Source: Candidatus Omnitrophota bacterium | Lineage (GTDB): Bacteria > Omnitrophota > Omnitrophia > JAHJGZ01 | Assembly (NCBI GenBank): GCA_018823795.1 | Contig: JAHJGZ010000007.1 | Location: 1-63,906, forward strand | Reading direction: 5' to 3' | DNA: 63,906 nt | In this document: positions 51,371 to 60,615 of the stretch, one piece after another | Layout of the letters: each line of letters begins with the position of its first letter | How positions within the stretch are numbered: position 1 is the stretch's first letter | Notes under the pieces: generated by a model | Told to the model about the DNA's origin: nothing | The model's input: the letters and a program-made list of their open reading frames with translations, nothing else | The model's database searches: none | Made by a program: the position numbers and the translations under genes

Positions 51371-52429
51371 TTACGAGAGGAGGTAGGAAAAATGCTTTTT
51401 AATAACCGATAGCACGTCATCGACACTAATTGCCCGGAGACATAAAAAGCCTTTTTTACAATTGTGCGCAGAGCATGAAGCACATCCAACATCTTTATGC
51501 ATAAACAAACTGCGCGGGCCTAATGGCCGCCATCGTGTTGGACTTAAACCGCGGTCACTACGGCCAAATAAAGAAATAACAGGAACATTTAAACTTGCGG
51601 CAATATGAACAGGGCCACTATCATTTGAAATCAATAGGTTTGACCTTTTAAACAATACCCCCAGCATTTTTAATGATACTTTTCCTGTTAAGTTTACCGC
51701 CGTTTCTTTCATATAATGCATTACTTCCTCGACCGTCTTTTTATCATTCTCACTCCCGACAATAACAATCTGTTTTTTATATTTTTTATTGAGTATATCA
51801 GCAAGTTGTGCAAAACGCTCAGGTGGCCACATTTTTGAGCGACAACTCGCACCGGGAAATAAAACAACAAAAGACGATAAGGCAACCGGTAAAGTATTCA
51901 ATACGATATCTAAAGCTTTTTCATCTTTCTGATCAATAAAAAATAAAGGCTTTATTTCCCGTGGGGGTTCAATACCCAACAATTTTACAAGATCAAAATT
52001 ATATTCCGCTTCGTGTTTCGCCCCCGCTGCCTTTTTTTCCTCAATCGAATGCGTAAGAAGAAAATGACACTTCTTCTTGTACCCAATACGTATGGGAATA
52101 CCAGCAAAAAATGATATCATGTGGACACGGTTTGTGGGATGTAAATGAATTGCAATATCGATTTTTTCTTTACGAAGATGAAGCGCAAACTGTACCGTCT
52201 TCCAAAAGCATTTATGCTTCCCCCTTTTATCATAAATAATAATGTTCTCTACATAAGGATTGCCTTCAATGATCTCATAGGTAGCGGGAAGAACAAGCAT
52301 GCTAATCGATGCTTTTGGGAACACCTCTTTTAAAACCTTGCATATCGGCGTGCTTAATATGACATCACCAATGCGATCGGTTCTCGTCACCAATATCTTG
52401 TGTATCGATTTCAGATGTATAGGCTTCAT
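51371..52429 (-). CDS. GT9 heptosyltransferase
   Basis: A 352-residue GT-B enzyme of the ADP-heptose transferase family. It has KILVTRTDRIGDVILSTPICKVLKE at the N-terminus, FPGASCRSKMWPPERFAQLADIL in the second domain, and SNDSGPVHIAASLNVPVISLFGRSDRGLSPTRW. The cysteine-rich end (CASCSAHNCKKGFLC) is usual. It overlaps the upstream GT9 gene by 4 bp, indicating coupled translation. It would transfer heptose or a related sugar to the lipopolysaccharide inner core. Confidence 0.93.
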   Translation of the reverse strand: MKPIHLKSIHKILVTRTDRIGDVILSTPICKVLKEVFPKASISMLVLPATYEIIEGNPYVENIIIYDKRGKHKCFWKTVQFALHLRKEKIDIAIHLHPTNRVHMISFFAGIPIRIGYKKKCHFLLTHSIEEKKAAGAKHEAEYNFDLVKLLGIEPPREIKPLFFIDQKDEKALDIVLNTLPVALSSFVVLFPGASCRSKMWPPERFAQLADILNKKYKKQIVIVGSENDKKTVEEVMHYMKETAVNLTGKVSLKMLGVLFKRSNLLISNDSGPVHIAASLNVPVISLFGRSDRGLSPTRWRPLGPRSLFMHKDVGCASCSAHNCKKGFLCLRAISVDDVLSVIKKHFSYLLS

Positions 52430-53412
52430 ATCGTTTTTTGCAGTAATTCTAATGCAAGCGGTAGTACTTTTTCCGGGGTAAGTTTTTCAAGACATTCACG
52501 TTTATATTTACAAATACTTTCTTCACAGGGTATACAGTGAAGATCTAACCGTGCAATACGTGCAGTCGGCAGAGAACTACCATATTTCGCAACATTCGTT
52601 GGCCCAAAAATGCCAACAACAGGTCTTTTGTAAAAACTGGCAAAATGCATAGTCGCACTATCATTCGAAATGACAAGACGTGCTCGTTCGACAAGTATCG
52701 CCAATTCTTTCTGAGTGATTTTTCCACAAAGATTAATAACATCCATATTCGTAAGCAACGGCTCTATTTCATGCGCTGCAGCGCAATCAAAATCATCTCC
52801 CACAAGGATCACTGCCATTTCTTCTTTTTTTACAATTGAACTTATCAACGCTGCAAAATACCGTGCTGGCCATCGTTTCATTAAAAAACGCGCTCCCGGT
52901 GATATAAGTAAAATATTCTGCACATTAAATAATCCTTTTGAATGTAGCTTCCGCATTAAACGATCATTATCCTCTCTTACATATAATGGTAAATACGAGA
53001 AATCAACGGTAGGCAAATGAAGTAGTTTAATAATATGTTGATATCGTTCATATCGCGATGGTATCTTACGAGCCTGTCGGTTAAGCCACCAGTTATTACT
53101 TGGTTTTCCTAATAGGTACGGCAATAATGTATCTTTAAAATCCAGAACAAGATCAAACTTTTCAGCACGTAACATAAGAACAAACTTTAATTTTTACCAC
53201 AATGAACTTTCTTTTCTGTAGCAAATGACTTTTTGTAAGGCTGGGTTTCCGTGGAGTAAATCAAATGCCTTCTCCCCCACGACTACCTGTATTTCAGCGT
53301 CGGGAAAAGCTTTTCGCAATGATACAATAATAGGAATGGTGAGTACAACATCACCAAGATTACTTAAGGTAATAACCAATATCTTATGGTACGATTTTTT
53401 ATGTACTGTCAT
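52426..53412 (-). pseudogene. GT9 heptosyltransferase interrupted by an in-frame TAA
   Basis: Two open stretches in one frame, 53412-53197 (MTVHKKSYHKILVITLSNLGDVVLTIPI) and 53193-52426, are divided by TAA at 53196-53194. The frame is unbroken and the reading CYRKESSLW-stop-KLKFVLMLRAEKFDLVLDF matches intact GT9 paralogues without gap, so a single base change from CAA, GAA or AAA explains it. Without the stop the product would be about 328 residues, the normal length. The second part has SPGARFLMKRWPARYFAAL and SNDSATMHFASFYKRPVVGIFG. Both ends overlap neighbouring genes by 4 bp, as in an intact operon, so the lesion is recent. Confidence 0.88.
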
Positions 53413-54449
53413 AAAGCTTTAACCAATGTATTTTTTTTAATACAATTTAAAACGTCATCGGCTTTTATACGTTTCATACATTCACTGGTAGAACATCTTT
53501 CCTGAAAACACGGGATATCGCATTGCTCTGGTAGATTTTGAAGAACAAAATAGATACCATTTCCGCGAGGACCGGTTATGACAGCATCAGTAGGACCAAA
53601 AAGAGCAACGACCGGTGTGCCAACACCACTCGCTATATGGAGCGGACCACTATCAGCTGAAATGACAAACTGTGCGAAGTGAAAAAGAGCGCCGAGTTGT
53701 ATAATATTTGTTTTACCACATAATGAAATCGGTTTTTTTCCCTTTATTCCAGCAATAATCTGTTTCGCTAAAGCATCGTCATCACTCGTCCCGGTAATAA
53801 GACAGGGGACATCATAGTGCTCATTAAGTTTGTTTATTAATTCGATAAAATATGCTGTTGGCCATCGTTTTTTATCCCAATTTCCGCCGGGATGTATTGC
53901 AATGAATGAATGTGGTGTAACTTCATGTGATGCCAATAACGATTCCACAAATCGTTCATCGCCCGTGTCATAATACAATGAGTATGCATACGCCAGTGAA
54001 TCTTCAATAAACAGCAGTGTCTCTTTTAAGATATGTAAAAAATAATCAACACGGTGCATCTTTTGTGTGGGCTCTTGAATGGGCTGTGTAAGTAAAAAAC
54101 CTCGTTGCTTTGTATTATACCCAAACCGTTCTGGAATAGAAGCAAGCCACACGATCAATGCTCGTGAAAATGAACGATGTAAAATAAACGCCTTAGTGAT
54201 TTTTTTTTCTTTGAGTAATTTAATTAATCTGAGTGCTGCAATAATTCCTTTATCTTTTTTTCGGTCGTCAAAACCGATCACTTCATCAACATAAGGGTTT
54301 GCCGTTAAAATATCCCGACAACGGTAATTAGTAACACAAATAATATAGGCGCTTTCCCATTTTCTCTTGAGTGCACGAATAAAAGGTTCTTCAAAAATAA
54401 CATCACCAAGCCAATTTTTAGTGAACACCAGTATCCGTTCTTGCTTCAT
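53409..54449 (-). CDS. GT9 heptosyltransferase
   Basis: A 346-residue GT-B enzyme. It has ILVFTKNWLGDVIFEEPFIRALKRK, IAIHPGGNWDKKRWPTAYFIELINKL and SADSGPLHIASGVGTPVVALFGPTDAVITGP. WaaF and WaaQ share these features, so the exact acceptor heptose is open. It overlaps its neighbours by 4 bp on both sides. It ends in a Cys-rich CDIPCFQERCSTSECM segment. Confidence 0.93.
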   Translation of the reverse strand: MKQERILVFTKNWLGDVIFEEPFIRALKRKWESAYIICVTNYRCRDILTANPYVDEVIGFDDRKKDKGIIAALRLIKLLKEKKITKAFILHRSFSRALIVWLASIPERFGYNTKQRGFLLTQPIQEPTQKMHRVDYFLHILKETLLFIEDSLAYAYSLYYDTGDERFVESLLASHEVTPHSFIAIHPGGNWDKKRWPTAYFIELINKLNEHYDVPCLITGTSDDDALAKQIIAGIKGKKPISLCGKTNIIQLGALFHFAQFVISADSGPLHIASGVGTPVVALFGPTDAVITGPRGNGIYFVLQNLPEQCDIPCFQERCSTSECMKRIKADDVLNCIKKNTLVKAL

Positions 54450-55573
54450 TGTTTATTTTTGTTCTCCCTCTCGACCTCAAGTTCTTTGTACACATTGATG
54501 ATACTCTCAGTCATCTTTTCAATTGAAAAAACTTCACGAGCAATTTGACGACTATTTTCGCCCATGGATTTAAGAAGCGTCGGATCTTCGATTAACCTAT
54601 TAATAGCTGTTGCTAAAGCAGAAATATCACCTGGTGGGAGGAGCCAACCATTGACCCCCTCTTTTACCAGTGCATACACTCCTCCTAAATTTGAAACAAT
54701 GATCGGCTTCCCTGCTGCCATTGCCTCTAATACCGCAAGGCCGAATCCTTCACTTGAAACAGAAGGAAGAACGAAAATATCGATAAGCTCTAAAACAACA
54801 TCGACATCTTCAACCTTTCCGGTAAAAACAAGTTTATCTTCTATATCTAGTTTTCGAGCCAACTTCATTAACTTTGCTTTATACTTCCCTTCACCAATTA
54901 AAACGAACTTTATCTTCGGATGTTGCGCAAGTACTTGCGGGATACATCGAATAAGACTTTGATATCCTTTAATTTTTTCAAGACGTGAAATACCGCCCAC
55001 AATTAATCCTTCTTCACCAACGTTGTAATACCGCCTTAATTCTTCTTTATCAAAGCTTGATAAATTCACTTCAAACTTTTCAGGTTCAACGCCATTGTAG
55101 ACTAAAGAAATTTTTGACTTTGATACTTTGAAATCATTTACTAAATGTTCACGCACCGGATCACTGATAGCAATGATTTTATCTCCCCATGCAGGAAATA
55201 TTTTACGAAAAAGTCGCCTTTTAAAAAAACCATGGCAGGTAGTAATAAATTCTATATTGCGGATCTTCTTCAGTACTGCTCCGAGAACTTGAGCAACCCG
55301 TGTATGAGCATGGAGATGGGTAATGCCTTCTTTATCAATGATCTCTAAAATTTTAAAAAAAGCGAATAAAAGCTTTATATGCAGTTCATTCTTTGTCTGT
55401 ATCGGAATAGTATAATGCTTAATACCATTTCGATCTAATTCAGATAAAAGCGTACCTCCAGCAGAAGCACAGACTACTTCGACCCCTTTTTGTTTTAAAT
55501 GTTTTGCGAGTGTTGTTACATACGTACTTACGCCACCAACGTTTAAATGTGTTGTAAGAAATAATATCTTCAT
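54446..55573 (-). CDS. GT4 family glycosyltransferase
   Basis: A 375-residue GT-B retaining enzyme. It has ILFLTTHLNVGGVSTYVTTLAKHL, AISDPVREHLVNDFKVSKSKISLVYNGVE, VGGISRLEKIKGYQSLIRCIP, and the donor-site SSEGFGLAVLEAMAAGKPIIVSNLGG (E-x7-E). It overlaps the GT4-GT9 fusion gene by 4 bp. A lipopolysaccharide core or outer-core sugar transfer is likely. Confidence 0.93.
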   Translation of the reverse strand: MKILFLTTHLNVGGVSTYVTTLAKHLKQKGVEVVCASAGGTLLSELDRNGIKHYTIPIQTKNELHIKLLFAFFKILEIIDKEGITHLHAHTRVAQVLGAVLKKIRNIEFITTCHGFFKRRLFRKIFPAWGDKIIAISDPVREHLVNDFKVSKSKISLVYNGVEPEKFEVNLSSFDKEELRRYYNVGEEGLIVGGISRLEKIKGYQSLIRCIPQVLAQHPKIKFVLIGEGKYKAKLMKLARKLDIEDKLVFTGKVEDVDVVLELIDIFVLPSVSSEGFGLAVLEAMAAGKPIIVSNLGGVYALVKEGVNGWLLPPGDISALATAINRLIEDPTLLKSMGENSRQIAREVFSIEKMTESIINVYKELEVERENKNKQ

Positions 55574-57675
55574 AACCCTAACTGTCCTTTCACCGCTTGA
55601 AAAACATCCTCTACATTAATTTCTCGCATGCATCTATACTCACAAGAACACTGTTCTTTATAACAAGGAGCACACGCCAAATTTCTTCGTAATACTTTAT
55701 GATTTGTGCCCGGTGGCATATGCCTTCGCGGATCCGTTGGTCCAAATAATGCGACTATTTTTGTCTTCATCGCACTTGCAATGTGTAACGGTGCAGTATC
55801 TCCACATACGATGCAATCAAGTTTTGCAATAAGTGCTACCAGTTGCGTAATAGTAGTACTGCCGATCATATCAAGCACCTCATTGTTTCGCGTCGTAAAA
55901 AAAAGATCACGTTCTTTCTTTGAATTCAAATCACCAATAAGAACAACACGGCATCCGAGCTCTTCAATGAGCCGGCGAGAAAGAATAACAAAATTTTCTG
56001 TCGGCCACCGTTTCGTATACCACCGCTTGCTGGCACCAAGAATCAAGCCTACTTTTTTTTGTTTTTGACTTATCCATGCTCCACTAAAAATAGTATCAAT
56101 ATAGTGTAAATCTTCTTTCTGTGGCCATAATTCTAATCGTTCATCATACTGCGAAACACCAAGAAGACTGAGCACGCGAAACTGGTGCTGGACCGGTGGC
56201 AAAGGATCAGAAAAAGAACCGACTCTATGCGTCAATAAGCTGCCGAACATATCACGCTTATATCCATACCGAGAAGAAATTCCTGCCAAAAAAGCAATAA
56301 GATGTGTTTTTTTATTATTCTGAAAATCAACGGAGATATCAAATGAATAGCGTCTTAGTTTCTTAATAAGATTTTTCATTTGAATAAATTGTCTCTTTTT
56401 GTCTTTTCTTTTAAAGGGAATAATCTCATCGATATAAGGACAATTTTCAAGGCAGAGAATAAAATCAGCGTCTATTAACACCGCAATATATGCTTTGGGG
56501 AATTTTTTCCGTATCATCCGTAAACTGGGGATTGCTAAAACAATATCACCGAATGCACCTAGTTTAATAACTAAAATGCGTCGTTGGTGCCGGACATCTC
56601 CATACACCCTCAGGGTGTTATCAATCATCGTTTTCACCGTAAAAACACTTTCCACTTTTTTCCTTAAGTTTAATACACACGTACGTGTTAACGTATGATG
56701 TTGTAACATGTGTACAATAGCATTGCTCATTTTTATTTCATCACGAGGAGGGACTAAAAGACCATGTTTACCATCATCAACAATATCGGTAACACCCCCC
56801 ACTTTAGTAGCAACAACGGCAACACCGCTTGCTCCCGCTTCAATGATAACGCGACCAAACCCTTCTGGATAAGTCGTAGAAAGGACAAGAAGATCAACTT
56901 TTTTAAGTAGCTCAGGAATATTTTTTTCAACACCGACAAATTTAACCACTGTATTCATTCCCAACTTGTCTACTAATATCTTCAGTCTGTCCACATACTT
57001 CGTGTGCCGTTTTGATGCTCCCCCAACAATCCACGCCTCTATCTGAGGGAAATGATGTGATACTAAATGAATCGCTTTGATGAAATATTCATGTCCCTTA
57101 ATCGGTGTGAGGCGGCCAATATTTGCAATGATTATTTTTTCTTTTCCTCTAAGCCATCCAGCGTCATATTTTGCTTTATCAAACGAATACTTTGACAGGT
57201 CAATACCACGATGTATTAAGGTGATTCTCTCGGGAAGAACGCCAAAATCATCTATCATATGACGCCCAATAGCGCGTGAAATAACAATTACCTTCTCTCC
57301 CCATCCCATGATAGTCGATAACAAATGTTTTGAATAATACCCATGACAGGTGGTAACAAATTTTGCATCGGTATTACGGATAGCAAAGTACGCGATCCAA
57401 GCAGGAATACGACTCCGCGCATGAACGATATCAATTCCTTCTTTTACGATAATCGCCCGTACTTTTTGAATCATGGCAAGTGTTTTAAGCGATTTAGCAT
57501 GTACCGGAAGTTCATAGTGTTGCACCCCCATCTTAATCAACCGCCCAACCAATTCTCCCCCCGCTGAAATGACACATGCTTTATGCCCTCTTTCGATGAG
57601 CGCCTGCGCAAGATCTACCGTTCCCACTTCGACGCCGCCATAATTAAGCTGAGGAAGGATCTGCAATACGTTCAT
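55570..57675 (-). CDS. GT4-GT9 two-domain glycosyltransferase fusion
   Basis: The 701-residue protein combines two complete glycosyltransferases. Residues 1-372 are GT4: VLQILPQLNYGGVEVGTVDLAQAL, VHARSRIPAWIAYF, IANIGRLTPIKGHEYFI and YPEGFGRVIIEAGASGVAVVATKVGG. Residues 375-701 are GT9: RRILVIKLGAFGDIVLAIPSLRMI, LILGASKRWYTKRWPTENFVIL and CGDTAPLHIASAMKTKIVALFGPTDPRR, ending in a Cys-rich tail. Both catalytic halves look intact, so the protein could add two successive core sugars. Such fusions occur but are uncommon. Confidence 0.93.
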   Translation of the reverse strand: MNVLQILPQLNYGGVEVGTVDLAQALIERGHKACVISAGGELVGRLIKMGVQHYELPVHAKSLKTLAMIQKVRAIIVKEGIDIVHARSRIPAWIAYFAIRNTDAKFVTTCHGYYSKHLLSTIMGWGEKVIVISRAIGRHMIDDFGVLPERITLIHRGIDLSKYSFDKAKYDAGWLRGKEKIIIANIGRLTPIKGHEYFIKAIHLVSHHFPQIEAWIVGGASKRHTKYVDRLKILVDKLGMNTVVKFVGVEKNIPELLKKVDLLVLSTTYPEGFGRVIIEAGASGVAVVATKVGGVTDIVDDGKHGLLVPPRDEIKMSNAIVHMLQHHTLTRTCVLNLRKKVESVFTVKTMIDNTLRVYGDVRHQRRILVIKLGAFGDIVLAIPSLRMIRKKFPKAYIAVLIDADFILCLENCPYIDEIIPFKRKDKKRQFIQMKNLIKKLRRYSFDISVDFQNNKKTHLIAFLAGISSRYGYKRDMFGSLLTHRVGSFSDPLPPVQHQFRVLSLLGVSQYDERLELWPQKEDLHYIDTIFSGAWISQKQKKVGLILGASKRWYTKRWPTENFVILSRRLIEELGCRVVLIGDLNSKKERDLFFTTRNNEVLDMIGSTTITQLVALIAKLDCIVCGDTAPLHIASAMKTKIVALFGPTDPRRHMPPGTNHKVLRRNLACAPCYKEQCSCEYRCMREINVEDVFQAVKGQLGL

Positions 57676-59621
57676 ATTAAATTCCTCAACGCATTACTAA
57701 TAATGTCTTTTTCATCACTGTACGGTTGCTTTTCTCCGCGCCGTTTCATCATTACACGGAATGAGTTACTGATATTTTCATACGTATTGACGGTAATAAG
57801 CTTTTCGTCAATTAAATTATTCTGAAAACGCACATGTTTTTTTGAAATTCCCTTTTTTGCCATTTTTATGACGATTACCGGTTTTCCTGACTGGACGCTT
57901 TCTGAAATCATTGAAACACTATCTTCTGTAACAATAATGATGCGCGCAACATCAATCATACCATAGACGATGTTTTCAATATTGTTTTCAGTCGGAATTA
58001 CTAAAAGTTTACAACAATCTTCTTGAAAAAGTTTTTCTTTAACGAGATGAATGATATCCGGCCGGGTACGTCGTGATGTCGTCACGAGTAAAAAACCATT
58101 GCGCTCTCTCGTTAAACGAATTAATTCATCAATGGTTTTCTCAACCATATTCACATCATACACATAGTCTTTTGTATCGCCACCCACTAATACACTCATT
58201 ATGTTATTATTTGAAAGCATTAATTTTTCTTTCAACTTTTTCCCCTCACTCTTCAGTTTATCTGTATCAGTAGGACTGAGTGCCACTGTAAGCTTAATAA
58301 TATTTTTTCTCTTTACCGGACAATAATCGTGTTGAGGTATAAGCATAAGGTCAAAATTACAATGATTATACGGAAAGGGCGGTTTCATAATCGCAATATT
58401 TTTTGCTCCATTTTCATGTTTCAAAAGTATGTTAAGTGGAACTGCGCTGGCGCCACACGAAACAACCACATCGGCATATGCGGTACGCACCTTTTCATAT
58501 GATTCGGGAAGAAGAAAAAATCTGAGGAAGGGAATGTATCCTTGCATCCATCGACCACATAAAAATGCAATGACAAAAAGAAACATACGATGAATCTCGC
58601 TTTTATATCGTACCGTACATATTTCTGTCGTAAGCTGTAATCCTTTTTCTTGTGCAACGTCCTCAAATAACTCTAACAGAGCCTGAACTTGTGAACGATG
58701 TCCTGCTTTATCGTCGGTCAAAAAAACAACAGATCTATTCAATGTGTATTTCCATCGCTTGTGTCCCCAGAGCCACTGATCAGGATATTTTCGAACATAC
58801 TGTTCTAATAACTGGAGGTAATTCCGCAATCCTACCTTGACATCTTCTTTTGCATTGCCCGTCGCCGGTATTTCGAGTGGTTCATGGACACACACATGCT
58901 GACGACCTTTCTGTTTTCGTACGATAAATGCAGGAAGTACAACACATCCCGTCCGTTGTGCAATACTAATGACTCCCGGTGGCGTTGACGTTTTACGGTC
59001 AAAAAGATCAACATAAACACCATCCGGCCCACCCGATTGGTCGCTCGCAAACGCAACAATTTCATTATGACGCAATGCTTGCATAATCTCCCGCACTGCC
59101 ATTCCCTTGCCAATAACTTCATTATCATGTGTTGATCGAAGTCTGTTTAAAAAACCATTAAGGCGTGAATGTTTTTGTTCACGAGCTAAAATTTTCATCG
59201 GAAAACCCCTAATGGCTGAGGCGATCCCCATTAATTCCCAGTTTCCAAAATGCCCTGTCAAAAACATAAGCCCCTTCCCTTTTTTTAATGCCTGGGGAAT
59301 TCTTTCCATGCCATCCATTTGTACGTATGTATCAACGTATGCTTCATCAAGATAAGGGAAACGAAACATTTCAACCGCTATTTGTGCAATATGCACATAC
59401 GTACGTCGTGCTATTCTCTTTAACTCTCGCGGCGTGTATTGAGTACCAAAAGCGGCTTTAAGATTAACATACGCTACTCGCTTTCGTTTATGGCAATAAT
59501 AAAACACCGCTCCGAGAAAACGTCCCACGGCTAATGCCCATTGAAACGGCAGCGCATTAATACAACAGGCGAGCAATCTAACTGCCCAATATCCTATCCA
59601 ATCGACGAGAAAATGTCCCAT
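57672..59621 (-). CDS. LpxL-type acyltransferase fused to an ELM1-family domain
   Basis: About 649 residues from ATG 59621 (MGHFLVDWIGYW), which has AGGA 5 nt upstream; a TTG at 59639 is longer. Residues 1-300 form a lipid A late acyltransferase: the catalytic LTGHFGNWELMG (HxxxxE) and SDQSGGPDGVYVDLFDRKTSTPPG. From about residue 305 an ELM1-type (PF06258) domain follows: SVVFLTDDKAGHRSQVQALLE, VALSPTDTDKLKSEGKKLKE, VLVGGDTKDYVY, TTSRRTRPDI and VTEDSVSMISESVQSGKPV. ELM1-like domains are GT-B-like and of uncertain function. The gene overlaps lpxK, placing it in lipid A assembly. Confidence 0.88.
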   Translation of the reverse strand: MGHFLVDWIGYWAVRLLACCINALPFQWALAVGRFLGAVFYYCHKRKRVAYVNLKAAFGTQYTPRELKRIARRTYVHIAQIAVEMFRFPYLDEAYVDTYVQMDGMERIPQALKKGKGLMFLTGHFGNWELMGIASAIRGFPMKILAREQKHSRLNGFLNRLRSTHDNEVIGKGMAVREIMQALRHNEIVAFASDQSGGPDGVYVDLFDRKTSTPPGVISIAQRTGCVVLPAFIVRKQKGRQHVCVHEPLEIPATGNAKEDVKVGLRNYLQLLEQYVRKYPDQWLWGHKRWKYTLNRSVVFLTDDKAGHRSQVQALLELFEDVAQEKGLQLTTEICTVRYKSEIHRMFLFVIAFLCGRWMQGYIPFLRFFLLPESYEKVRTAYADVVVSCGASAVPLNILLKHENGAKNIAIMKPPFPYNHCNFDLMLIPQHDYCPVKRKNIIKLTVALSPTDTDKLKSEGKKLKEKLMLSNNNIMSVLVGGDTKDYVYDVNMVEKTIDELIRLTRERNGFLLVTTSRRTRPDIIHLVKEKLFQEDCCKLLVIPTENNIENIVYGMIDVARIIIVTEDSVSMISESVQSGKPVIVIKMAKKGISKKHVRFQNNLIDEKLITVNTYENISNSFRVMMKRRGEKQPYSDEKDIISNALRNLI

Positions 59622-60615
59622 ACATGTCCTGTAATTCAAAAGTTATTTTTAAAATATACGGATTAAGTTCCTTTTTCATTCGTAATTGATCTCTCATAAA
59701 ATCTTTTTCAGTCGTAATAATAGCCAAAGAAGAATCGGTCTTTTTTTCATCCTGTATGGCTAAAAAATCATCAGAACTATAGACGTGATGATCATCAAAC
59801 GTAAAATATTGTACTATAGTAACCCCAAGCTTCTCTAAGGAGAGCTTCAATGACGTCGGCGAACCAATGCCGGAGAATACCAGCGCTTTCTTCCCCTGAA
59901 ATGTTTCAAGAGGAATTGTTTCTTGCGGTGTACTAGCCTTATAAAAGTAAAGAGGCTTATGGACTCCCTCAAGAATGTTTTCTTCAGCAATAAAATCTTT
60001 TAAGCAATTTTTGATCTTCGTCCTCATCTCTTCGGAAACCAAAGAAGCATTGGTCAGAATAACACAATGTGCTCTTTGCAACGTAGATATTGGTTCACGT
60101 AAACTCCCCCGAGGAATAAGATGCCCATTCCCCCACGGATCAAGACAATTCACTGTTACTATATCAAAATCACGACAGAGCTCCCATTGCTGAAATCCAT
60201 CATCAAGAAGAAAAATATCCGTCTTGTTCACTGCCAGATGTGCCATTGCATTTTTATACCTCTTTTTTCCACAAATAACCGCAACATGCGGATACTGCGT
60301 TCGCAACAACACATCTTCGTCATTGCCGTAACCACGCATTAAAACGGCAATTTTTTTCCCTTGTTTATTTAACTGTTCTATTAAAAGCCCAATAAGAGGC
60401 GTCTTGCCGGTCCCACCCCACGTAATATTGCCAACACTGATCACCGGATGTGGTAACTTTTTTTTATTCCCTGTACTCACTTCTCTTACAATATAAAGCA
60501 AAACACGATAGCAATAACTCCCCACAAGAAGCAACATCCGAAGCACTTTTGCATCTATGCCATTTCTCTTATGCGTTACTACGTTAAGGAAATATTGTCT
60601 CATCGTGATCACCAT
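59578..60615 (-). CDS. lpxK: Tetraacyldisaccharide 4'-kinase
   Basis: The 345-residue kinase phosphorylates the lipid A disaccharide at the inner membrane. It has an N-terminal membrane helix (VLRMLLLVGSYCYRVLLYIV), Walker A SVGNITWGGTGKTPLIGLLI, and DIFLLDDGFQQWELCRDFDIVTVN with the DDGFQ motif. A C-terminal FSGIGSPTSLK with FDDHHVYSSDDF follows. ATG at 60615 overlaps the preceding stop (TAATG); ATG 60603 is the alternative. It overlaps the acyltransferase fusion by about 44 bp. Confidence 0.96.
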   Translation of the reverse strand: MVITMRQYFLNVVTHKRNGIDAKVLRMLLLVGSYCYRVLLYIVREVSTGNKKKLPHPVISVGNITWGGTGKTPLIGLLIEQLNKQGKKIAVLMRGYGNDEDVLLRTQYPHVAVICGKKRYKNAMAHLAVNKTDIFLLDDGFQQWELCRDFDIVTVNCLDPWGNGHLIPRGSLREPISTLQRAHCVILTNASLVSEEMRTKIKNCLKDFIAEENILEGVHKPLYFYKASTPQETIPLETFQGKKALVFSGIGSPTSLKLSLEKLGVTIVQYFTFDDHHVYSSDDFLAIQDEKKTDSSLAIITTEKDFMRDQLRMKKELNPYILKITFELQDMYGTFSRRLDRILGS

